Of a stretch of 38,952 bases of DNA, positions 32,636-38,952 are shown piece by piece; within the stretch, counting starts at the first letter, position 1; every line of letters starts with the position of its first letter. Both the position numbers and the translations under genes were made by a program. Source of the DNA: Bradyrhizobium jicamae (GTDB lineage: Bacteria > Pseudomonadota > Alphaproteobacteria > Rhizobiales > Xanthobacteraceae); NCBI RefSeq assembly GCF_018130215.1, contig NZ_JAFCKQ010000064.1, positions 1 to 38,952 on the forward strand, in the 5' to 3' direction. The notes below the pieces were generated by a model. The model was given only the letters and a program-made list of their open reading frames with translations, was not told the origin of the DNA and did not search any database.

Positions 32636-34366
32636 ATGCTGAATACCGCCGCGAAGTCCGAAGTACCGGGCACCGAGCAAGAGCTGACGGACGGCTTCCA
32701 TCTCGTCATCGATGCGCTCAAGCTCAACGGTATCAACACCATCTACGGTGTGCCGGGGATCCCGATCACGGACCTGGGCCGCATGGCCCAGGCGGCGGGC
32801 ATTCGCGTGCTGTCGTTCCGCCACGAGCAGAACGCCGGTTACGCCGCATCGATCGCGGGCTTCCTGACCAAGCGGCCAGGCGTCTGCCTCACGGTGTCGG
32901 CGCCCGGTTTCCTCAACGGCCTCACCGCGCTGGCGCATGCCACCACCAACTGCTTCCCGATGATCCTGATCTCCGGCTCCTCCGAGCGCGAGATCGTCGA
33001 TCTGCAGCAGGGCGACTATGAGGAGATGGACCAGCTCGCGATCGCCAAGCCGCTGTGCAAGGCGGCGTTCCGCGTGCTGCATGCCCAGGACATCGGCATC
33101 GGGCTCGCGCGTGCGATCCGCGCTGCGGTGTCGGGCCGTCCGGGTGGCGTCTATCTCGACCTCCCCGCAAAACTGTTCTCGCAGGTGATGAATGCCGACG
33201 CCGGCGAGAAGTCGCTGGTCGAGGTGATCGATGCGGCGCCGGCGCAGATCCCTGCCCCGTCGGCGGTCAAGCGCGCGCTCGACGTGCTCAAGGCGGCAAA
33301 GCGTCCGCTCGTCATCCTCGGCAAGGGCGCGGCCTATGCGCAGGCCGATGAAGCGATCAAGGCGTTCGTCGAGAAGAGCGGCGTGCCGTTCCTGCCGATG
33401 AGCATGGCCAAGGGCCTGCTGCCCGACCTGCATCCGCAATGCGCGGGCGCAGCGCGTTCGACCGTGCTGAAGGAGGCCGACGTCGTGATGCTGATCGGCG
33501 CCCGCCTCAACTGGCTGCTGTCGCACGGCAAGGGCAAGACCTGGGGTGATGCTCCGAAGAAATTCATCCAGCTCGACATCGAGCCGAAGGAAATGGATTC
33601 CAACGTCGAGATCGTCGCCCCCGTGGTCGGCGATATCGGCTCCTGCGTGACGGCGCTGCTCGAGGGCATGGGCGCGAACTGGCAGGCTGCGCCTGCCGAC
33701 TGGCTCGGCAAGGTGACGGCGAAGCGCGACGAGAACGTCGCCAAGATGGCACCGAAGCTGATGAGCAACGCTTCCCCGATGGACTATCACGGTGCGCTCG
33801 GCGCGCTGCGTGCGATCATCTCGGAACGTCCGGACACGATCTTCGTTAATGAAGGCGCCAACACGCTCGACCTCGCCCGTGGCGTCGTCGACATGCACAA
33901 GCCGCGCAAGCGGCTCGACGTCGGCACCTGGGGCGTGATGGGCATCGGCATGGGCTATTCGATCGCCGCCGCGATCGAGACCGGCCACCCCGTGCTCGCG
34001 GTCGAAGGCGACAGCGCCTTCGGCTTCTCGGGCATGGAGGTCGAGACCATCTGCCGCTACAAGCTGCCGATCTGCATCGTGATCTTCAACAATGACGGCA
34101 TCTATCGCGGCACCGACGTGAACAGCGCGGGTGCCGATCCTGCGACCACCGTGTTCGTCAAGGGCTCGCGCTACGACAAGATGATGGAAGCCTTCGGCGG
34201 CGTCGGCTTCAACGCCACCTCGCCCGACGAATTGAAGCGCGCCGTCAACGCGGCGCTGGATTCCGGCAAGCCGACGCTGATCAACGCAGTGATCGATCCC
34301 GCCGCCGGCTCGGAGAGCGGCCGCATCGGCAACCTCAATCCGCAGAGCGTTCTAAAGAAGAAATAA
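32636..34366 (+). CDS. oxc: Oxalyl-CoA decarboxylase
   Basis: Oxc is a TPP enzyme that turns oxalyl-CoA into formyl-CoA and CO2. The 576-aa protein has the catalytic Glu64 in FRHEQNAGYAASIAG and the diphosphate/magnesium motif GDSAFGFSGME (from residue 458) with Asn485/Asn486 in FNNDGIYRG. Length matches the Oxalobacter enzyme (about 568). The last residues, SVLKKK, are basic. The start ATG at 32636 follows GGGAGAACG. It is upstream of frc by 66 bp and downstream of gntR; the three probably share a transcript. Family and reaction are secure. Confidence 0.96.
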   Translation: MLNTAAKSEVPGTEQELTDGFHLVIDALKLNGINTIYGVPGIPITDLGRMAQAAGIRVLSFRHEQNAGYAASIAGFLTKRPGVCLTVSAPGFLNGLTALAHATTNCFPMILISGSSEREIVDLQQGDYEEMDQLAIAKPLCKAAFRVLHAQDIGIGLARAIRAAVSGRPGGVYLDLPAKLFSQVMNADAGEKSLVEVIDAAPAQIPAPSAVKRALDVLKAAKRPLVILGKGAAYAQADEAIKAFVEKSGVPFLPMSMAKGLLPDLHPQCAGAARSTVLKEADVVMLIGARLNWLLSHGKGKTWGDAPKKFIQLDIEPKEMDSNVEIVAPVVGDIGSCVTALLEGMGANWQAAPADWLGKVTAKRDENVAKMAPKLMSNASPMDYHGALGALRAIISERPDTIFVNEGANTLDLARGVVDMHKPRKRLDVGTWGVMGIGMGYSIAAAIETGHPVLAVEGDSAFGFSGMEVETICRYKLPICIVIFNNDGIYRGTDVNSAGADPATTVFVKGSRYDKMMEAFGGVGFNATSPDELKRAVNAALDSGKPTLINAVIDPAAGSESGRIGNLNPQSVLKKK

Positions 34367-34432
34367 GTCACCCCCTTCAACCCAACACTCCCTGCGGGCG
34401 CAGGGGCAAGACAGAGTAACGGAGCAGACGAT

Positions 34433-35710
34433 ATGACCAAGGCGCTCAAGGGCGTTCGCATTCTCGATTTCACCCACGTTCAATCGGGCCCGACTTGCAC
34501 GCAGTTGCTGGCCTGGTTCGGCGCCGACGTGATCAAGGTCGAGCGCCCCGGCGTCGGCGACATCACGCGCGGCCAGCTGCAGGACATCCCGAACGTGGAC
34601 AGCCTGTATTTCACCATGTTGAACCACAACAAGCGCTCGATCACGCTCGACACCAAGAACCCGAAGGGCAAGGAGGTGCTGACCGCGCTGATCAGGAAGT
34701 GCGACGTGCTGGTCGAGAATTTCGGCCCCGGCGTGCTCGACCGCATGGGCTTCCCCTGGGAGAAGATCCAGGCCATCAATCCGAAGATGATCGTCGCCTC
34801 GATCAAGGGTTTCGGCCCCGGCCCGTACGAGGACTGCAAGGTCTACGAGAACGTCGCGCAGTGCACCGGCGGCGCCGCCTCCACCACCGGCTTCCGCGAC
34901 GGCCTGCCGCTGGTCACCGGCGCGCAGATCGGCGACAGCGGCACCGGGTTGCATCTCGCGCTCGGCATCGTCACCGCGCTCTACCAGCGCACGCATTCCG
35001 GCAAGGGCCAGCGCGTCACCGCGGCGATGCAGGACGGCGTGCTCAACCTCGCGCGCGTCAAACTGCGCGACCAGCAGCGGCTCGCTCACGGCCCGCTGAA
35101 GGAATACAGCCAGTTCGGCGAAGGCATCCCGTTCGGCGATGCCGTGCCGCGCGCCGGCAATGATTCCGGCGGCGGCCAGCCCGGCCGTATCCTGAAGTGC
35201 AAGGGCTGGGAGACCGACCCGAACGCCTACATCTACTTCATCACCCAGGCCCCGGTCTGGGAGAAGATCTGCGACGTGATCGGCGAGCCGACCTGGAAGA
35301 CCCATCCGGATTACGCCAAGCCGCCGGCACGTCTGCCGCGCCTCAACGAGATCTTCGCCCGCATCGAGCAGTGGACGATGACGAAGTCGAAGTTCGAGGC
35401 GATGGAGATCCTCAACAAGGACGACATCCCCTGCGGCCCGATCCTGTCGATGAAGGAGATCGCCGAGGACCAGTCGCTGCGCGCAACCGGCACCGTGGTC
35501 GAGGTCGATCATCCGACCCGCGGCAAGTACGTCTCGGTCGGCAACCCGATCAAGCTGTCGGATTCACCGAGCGAGGTACTCCGCTCACCGCTGCTCGGCG
35601 AGCACACTGACGAGATCCTGCGCCAGGTGCTCGGCTTCTCCGATCACCAGGTCGCCGAGATCCACGATTCCGGCGCCCTCGATCCGCCGCGCAAGCAGGC
35701 GGCGGAGTAA
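34433..35710 (+). CDS. frc: Formyl-CoA:oxalate CoA-transferase
   Basis: Frc moves CoA from formyl-CoA to oxalate, giving formate and oxalyl-CoA for Oxc. The 425-aa class III CoA-transferase has Gln17 (FTHVQSGPTC), the catalytic Asp168 (GAQIGDSGTGL) and the glycine-rich loop SGGGQPG near residue 246, all as in characterised Frc. The length is typical (about 428). It follows oxc by 66 bp; GGAGC lies upstream of the ATG at 34433. A strong terminator follows the gene 27 bp after the stop. Together with oxc it forms a complete cyclic oxalate-degrading pair. Confidence 0.96.
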   Translation: MTKALKGVRILDFTHVQSGPTCTQLLAWFGADVIKVERPGVGDITRGQLQDIPNVDSLYFTMLNHNKRSITLDTKNPKGKEVLTALIRKCDVLVENFGPGVLDRMGFPWEKIQAINPKMIVASIKGFGPGPYEDCKVYENVAQCTGGAASTTGFRDGLPLVTGAQIGDSGTGLHLALGIVTALYQRTHSGKGQRVTAAMQDGVLNLARVKLRDQQRLAHGPLKEYSQFGEGIPFGDAVPRAGNDSGGGQPGRILKCKGWETDPNAYIYFITQAPVWEKICDVIGEPTWKTHPDYAKPPARLPRLNEIFARIEQWTMTKSKFEAMEILNKDDIPCGPILSMKEIAEDQSLRATGTVVEVDHPTRGKYVSVGNPIKLSDSPSEVLRSPLLGEHTDEILRQVLGFSDHQVAEIHDSGALDPPRKQAAE

Positions 35711-35736
35711 GGGGCAAGGCGGCTCAGGTAAACGGA

Positions 35737-35767
35737 AAATGGCCGCGGGCAACCGCGGCCGTTTTTG
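35737..35767 (+). terminator. Rho-independent terminator after frc
   Basis: An 8-bp perfect stem (GGCCGCGG at 35741-35748, CCGCGGCC at 35753-35760) with a GCAA tetraloop is followed by GTTTTTG. This is the clearest terminator in the window and ends the gntR-oxc-frc unit. Confidence 0.93.
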
Positions 35768-35781
35768 TTTGGAGGAGCGAC

Positions 35782-35840
35782 TACCGGTTCGCGTGAAGAA
35801 AACGCGTCAAAGCAGGAGCCTGAGCTCCGTTCCGATTCCA
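35782..35840 (+). repeat. Interspersed repeat, copy 2, overlapping a gene end
   Basis: Contains CGGTTCGCGTGAAGAAAACG, then CGTCAAAGC and GAGCTCCGTTCCGATTCC. The first part aligns with the reverse complement of 27951-28014. It follows the frc terminator and overlaps the last coding bases of the minus-strand methyltransferase gene. The second half also resembles the usual continuation of a Bradyrhizobium repeat known to me from memory. Confidence 0.65.
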
Positions 35841-36721
35841 TTTGGACGGAAGGGCCTCTGGTTATCGCTTGCCGATGCAGTTGGCTCCTTCAGGATAATC
35901 CCGAACATCCCTTTTTTATTGAAGCGCCTCCGGTCGGGGTGAAGTGGCTCAGCCTCGCAAATCAATGACCGGTGACCGGAGAACTCCTGCACAAAGGATT
36001 TGAATCCCCAGTTGGCATCGATGTCATCGACGACGATCGCTCCGCCCGGCCTCAGGGCGGCCCAGGCACGGTCTATCTCGAAGCGGACGTTGTGCTCACT
36101 GTGCAGGCTGTCGTGAACAAAAAGGTCGATCTGGCCAAGTTGGGAAAATATCGCAGGTAGCCGTCGCTTGCTTGATCCCTTGATAAAGGACCAGCGATCC
36201 GGATATCGGTCGCCAACCGCCACGCCAATCTGTTCGTGCCACCGATGCTCCAGCGGCAGATGGTCAATGCTCCATAGATGGCCGGCCCCGTTCCGCTCAA
36301 GCGCCTCCAGGATAAAACGCGATGAAATGCCGCGAGCGACGCCGGTTTCAACCACATGTCTGGGTCGTAGATGACGGGTGAGACACCATATCGCACGCAG
36401 GAATCCGGCATCGCCGTCATTCCAGCCCTTGAAGCTTTCGGGACCTGCCAGAATGCCCTTGGCTTGCAGTTCTCCAATGACGTCCGGCCACAAGGACCAG
36501 AACTCCGTCGCCGCCGAGCACGGCTCCGACACGCCGAGCATTTCATGCATGCGCCAATCCCATGCGAGGTCGGCATGGTACAGGTCGGGAGGTACGGGCC
36601 GTTCGCGACTTGCGATGTATCTGTCCTGGAACGCTGTCACTGCCTCAAGCGGGTCGGACGCGAATGCATAGGCGGCCCGCATTGGATGGCTCAAGCAGTA
36701 CCGCAGAACTGATTGAGACAT
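35807..36721 (-). CDS. Class I SAM-dependent methyltransferase-like protein
   Basis: The 304-aa protein has a Methyltransf_24-type Rossmann core: HVVETGVARGISSRFILEAL (from about residue 122) as the SAM-binding motif I, then HLWSIDHLP, DLFVHDSLHSEHN and GGAIVVDDID. The N-terminal 110 residues are helical and unassigned. No signal peptide is seen. The last 14 or so residues (RPFRPNGIGTELRLLL) are encoded by the interspersed repeat at 35782-35840, so the original protein may have ended sooner. The start ATG at 36721 has only a weak GGGAAA site. Its A+T content appears higher than in the metabolic genes and its neighbours are accessory, so transfer is possible. Confidence 0.78.
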   Translation of the reverse strand: MSQSVLRYCLSHPMRAAYAFASDPLEAVTAFQDRYIASRERPVPPDLYHADLAWDWRMHEMLGVSEPCSAATEFWSLWPDVIGELQAKGILAGPESFKGWNDGDAGFLRAIWCLTRHLRPRHVVETGVARGISSRFILEALERNGAGHLWSIDHLPLEHRWHEQIGVAVGDRYPDRWSFIKGSSKRRLPAIFSQLGQIDLFVHDSLHSEHNVRFEIDRAWAALRPGGAIVVDDIDANWGFKSFVQEFSGHRSLICEAEPLHPDRRRFNKKGMFGIILKEPTASASDNQRPFRPNGIGTELRLLL

Positions 36722-36845
36722 TTCATCATTTCCCTACTACGCGCCGGCCCTTCAAACATTGGACTGGAACCCGTGCCGTCGCACACGAACTATTCGTGGG
36801 TAGTGGCCCGGCCGAAATATTTCTAAATGTTTCTATGTTGCAGAA

Positions 36846-36866
36846 GGCCGCCGGCTCCCGGCGGCC
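36846..36866 (-). terminator. GC hairpin after the beta-trefoil gene, possible terminator
   Basis: A 9-bp perfect stem (GGCCGCCGG at 36846-36854, CCGGCGGCC at 36858-36866) with a 3-nt loop lies 75 bp past the trefoil stop codon on the minus strand. The following TTCTG is only weakly U-rich, so termination is likely but not certain. Confidence 0.6.
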
Positions 36867-36940
36867 TCCGTCATGCGAGGTGGTCGGCGTCGCAACAAGA
36901 GACGCTGCCAGACCCCGAGCTTTCGCCGTTGTCAGGACGA

Positions 36941-37504
36941 TCACGCCAGGGTGGGAACGGCAGAGATGTAAAACACCTCGAGGTTTCCGGGCGCCCATTG
37001 CGGGTGGGTGCCCCGGGCATAGAACTGGCAATTGACGATGCCGCTTCCGTTGCCCTGCCGCGAGTTGACCCCGGCGGCATTCATCCGAAGATAAGCCGTC
37101 GGATTGGCGACGGAGCGGATTGCGACGACGGGACTGTTCGGTATCGGCACGAACTGGAAAACCTCATCGTTTCCGGGCGCAACCTGCGGTTGGGTCCCTT
37201 GAGCGTAGAACTGGCAGTTGACGGTTCCACTTCCGGCGGGGTTGAATTCCGTCACGCTCGACCCGTCCATCCGCAGATACGCATGAGCCGAAACGGTCGA
37301 TCTGAGCGCAAAGGCCGTGTCAGAGAGTGGTACGAACAGGAAAACTTCGTCATTGCCCGGCGCAGTGACCGGCTCACTTCCCGGTCCATAGAACTGACAA
37401 TTGACGGTGCCGCTTCCGGCCCCGTTGAAGCTGGTCACCCTGGAGGTGTCCATGCGCAGGAATGCGAAGAAGTTGGTCGCGGAACGAATCCAGATGTTAG
37501 TCAT
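36941..37504 (-). CDS. Three-repeat fascin-like beta-trefoil protein
   Basis: The 187-aa protein is made of three tandem repeats of about 61 residues (about 4-61, 65-121 and 127-182). Each contains IRS/LRS, then AFLRMD/AYLRMD, then SGTVNCQFY, then APGNDEVFxFVP. Three such beta-rich units fit a beta-trefoil, and the spacing of xxLRxD and ExFxFxx resembles the fascin/actin-crosslinking type. Each repeat has one Cys (36, 97 and 159). The DNA repeats are also very alike (copies near 37021, 37206 and 37389), so the duplication looks recent. No signal peptide is visible. The start ATG at 37504 has GAGGAGAA 8 nt ahead. It may bind carbohydrate, but the function is unknown. Confidence 0.78.
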   Translation of the reverse strand: MTNIWIRSATNFFAFLRMDTSRVTSFNGAGSGTVNCQFYGPGSEPVTAPGNDEVFLFVPLSDTAFALRSTVSAHAYLRMDGSSVTEFNPAGSGTVNCQFYAQGTQPQVAPGNDEVFQFVPIPNSPVVAIRSVANPTAYLRMNAAGVNSRQGNGSGIVNCQFYARGTHPQWAPGNLEVFYISAVPTLA

Positions 37505-37852
37505 GACGCTTTTCTCCTCGGAGTAGGTTTCTCCTGGTGGGACCTGGCGAGCCGCGAACGTGTCGTGGCGCCAGCTGATGTCGCAAGAGGTCGCGGGCGA
37601 TCTCTGCTTGCTTTTGACACTAATACTCGCCGTGCGTGTGTTGCCGTGATCCAGATCACAACGACGCGCACAAGAAAATTTGTTTGTTGTTCGGTCGCGC
37701 CTCGACGCATGAACGCAGCGTCAGGGCCAAGGCGATCGCCTCGCGCACATCGCCGCAACTCAAGAAGCCTTTCAAAAGTTTAATCCTTTGGCCGCGTGGT
37801 TCGGCCCCGGATCCCTGAACCCCGGAATATGGCGGCGCCACCAATCGGGGCC
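37505..37852. other. Divergent intergenic region between the trefoil and HAF genes
   Basis: This 348-bp gap holds the promoters of two divergent genes. I see a CRP-like site (37645-37660), a plus-strand TTGACA at 37614-37619 without a matching -10 box, and an A+T-rich patch (about 37670-37690). A 60-codon frame at 37636-37818 has no ribosome site or family and is probably chance. Confidence 0.5.
37645..37660. promoter_or_regulatory. CRP/FNR-family-like binding site
   Basis: CGTGA-tccaga-TCACA is one base off the CRP consensus TGTGA-N6-TCACA, and GTGAT-CCAG-ATCAC is a 14-bp dyad whose N4 spacing also resembles FNR/FixK sites. It is centred 148 bp from the trefoil start and 200 bp from the HAF start. 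No CRP-family gene is in the window. Confidence 0.5.
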
Positions 37853-38952
37853 ATGACAAATTCCAGCTTCACAAGAATCGACGTTCCCGCTCCGGTGGAA
37901 CCCTATCAATACATTTCCGTCGACGGCGTCGATGCCGCCGGCGAGGCGGTTGGAAACTACGGCAGCGTCGACGGCGACGGCGACGGCACCTTCTACGGCT
38001 TCGTCGCCACAGGCAGCAACGGCACGCCCTCCGATCCACCCGGATCGAGCAACACCGACATCGTCGGCATCACCTCCGGCGGCGAGATCTTCGGCGACTA
38101 CGTGGACTACGAAAACAGGCAACACGGCTTCGTCGAGAGCAACGGCGTCGTCACGAAGGTCGACGTCTTGCTTGCCAACAGCACTACCGTCTCCGGTGTG
38201 AACAGTGTCGGGTTGATCTACGGCAGCTACGCCGACGCCGAGAACGGCGTTCACGGCTTTTTCGAAAACAACGGCGTCTTTACGCCGGTCGACGTTCCCG
38301 GCGCCAACAGCACCTCCGTCGCCGGCATCAGCGCTGCCGGCACGATCGTCGGCACCTACACCGACGCGGCTAATGTCGCGCATGGTTTCGCTGACAATGG
38401 CGGCACGGTACAGACATTCGATCCGGCGGGATCGATTTCCACCAGCGTGGTCGGCATCAGCGATACCGGCGAGATCGTCGGAAACTACCAGGACAGTTCC
38501 AACAACACCTGGGGGTTTGTCGACAGCAACGGCATCATCTCCAGGATCAACATTGCCGGCGCGACCAGCGTCGGCGTTTCAGCCGTCAATTCCGGCGGCG
38601 AGATCGTCGGATATTATGTCGATGGCAGCAGCAACGTTCATGGCTTTATCGACAAGGGCGGCGTCGTCGGGACCGTCGACGTTCCCGGAGCAACCGAAAC
38701 CGACATCGTCGGCATCAACGACGATGGCGTGATCTCCGGATTCTACAACGATGGCAGCGGAAACCAGCACGGCTTCGCAGGAACGATTGCCACCGTTCTG
38801 ATCGGGACATCCGCGACGACCGATCTGGTCCAGCTCGGGGACAATTATTTTCTCGACGGCAAAAGCACCGGGACAGGTCCCGAGGTGATGTTTGGCAGCG
38901 CGCCCCTGACCCCCGGTGAGTATGGCTGGACCCCGATCGGCGCAGTAGAGAC
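37853..38952 (+). CDS. HAF-repeat extracellular protein (partial, cut by window end)
   Basis: The frame is open from the ATG at 37853 through the window end, so at least 366 residues are present and the C-terminus is missing. Residues about 25-320 are seven repeats of about 43 aa with the pattern VxGIxxxGxIVGxYxDxxNxxHGFxxxNGxxxxVDVPGA, typical of HAF-repeat proteins, which are usually secreted and may form a propeller. No N-terminal signal peptide is visible, so export by a type I system through a C-terminal signal is possible. An in-frame ATG at 37829 would add 8 residues. The gene diverges from the trefoil gene. The biological role is unknown. Confidence 0.8.
   Translation, partial: MTNSSFTRIDVPAPVEPYQYISVDGVDAAGEAVGNYGSVDGDGDGTFYGFVATGSNGTPSDPPGSSNTDIVGITSGGEIFGDYVDYENRQHGFVESNGVVTKVDVLLANSTTVSGVNSVGLIYGSYADAENGVHGFFENNGVFTPVDVPGANSTSVAGISAAGTIVGTYTDAANVAHGFADNGGTVQTFDPAGSISTSVVGISDTGEIVGNYQDSSNNTWGFVDSNGIISRINIAGATSVGVSAVNSGGEIVGYYVDGSSNVHGFIDKGGVVGTVDVPGATETDIVGINDDGVISGFYNDGSGNQHGFAGTIATVLIGTSATTDLVQLGDNYFLDGKSTGTGPEVMFGSAPLTPGEYGWTPIGAVE

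Noticed and set aside
35739..35968. Small plus-strand frames after frc
   Set aside because: They run through the terminator, the repeat and the 3' end of the methyltransferase, and resemble no family.
36941..37504. CRISPR-like array because of the three regular repeats
   Set aside because: The repeats are translated in frame as protein units and there are no unique spacers or cas genes.

Overview
The window is G+C-rich, densely coded alphaproteobacterial chromosome. Its gene content (many solute-uptake and small-acid catabolism genes, a DUF1236 protein, oxalate genes) and its small interspersed palindromes point to Bradyrhizobium or a close relative. This is inference; there is no rRNA or other decisive marker gene. 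I see no tRNA, rRNA, CRISPR array, transposase, integrase or phage gene.

Layout. 0-2.3 kb: a repeat-like non-coding stretch, an AraC-type regulator and an alpha/beta hydrolase. 2.3-9.3 kb (minus strand): a five-gene ribose-type ABC importer operon of unknown substrate. One permease is fused to a strictosidine-synthase/SMP-30-like beta-propeller and a second free propeller is encoded beside it; a divergent LysR-type regulator lies across a near-perfect palindrome. 10.4-13.8 kb: a VOC protein, a carboxymuconolactone-decarboxylase-like protein, dihydroxy-acid dehydratase (ilvD) and a 70-aa conserved small protein. 14.4-17.8 kb: a D-2-hydroxyacid dehydrogenase and a LigI-like amidohydrolase, divergent from a two-subunit TPP decarboxylase. 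17.8-21.9 kb: a DUF1236 protein, then the glyoxylate-to-glycerate operon gcl-hyi-glxR. 22.1-25.9 kb: an orphan CHASE3-PAS-PAS histidine kinase divergent from an orphan Tat-exported solute-binding protein. 25.9-29.4 kb: a ketopantoate-reductase-like protein, a NYN/OST-HTH protein, a small hypothetical and an IclR regulator. 29.5-35.8 kb: an oxalate module consisting of an NDP-forming acyl-CoA ligase, a divergent GntR regulator, oxc and frc, with a paired operator and a strong terminator. 35.8-38.95 kb: an accessory-looking end with a methyltransferase whose C-terminus runs into an interspersed repeat, a three-repeat fascin-like beta-trefoil protein, and the start of a HAF-repeat protein cut by the window edge.

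How the genes fit. Two modules handle C2 acids: Frc and Oxc break oxalate down through oxalyl-CoA and formyl-CoA, and Gcl, Hyi and GlxR turn glyoxylate into glycerate. The acyl-CoA ligase could prime the oxalate cycle or recover ATP from a CoA thioester. No oxalyl-CoA reductase, formate dehydrogenase or glycerate kinase is present in the window, so any link between the modules is inferred. The least explained pieces are the permease-propeller fusion operon, the 14.4-17.8 kb decarboxylase/dehydrogenase/amidohydrolase cluster, and the beta-trefoil and HAF-repeat pair around a CRP-like box.
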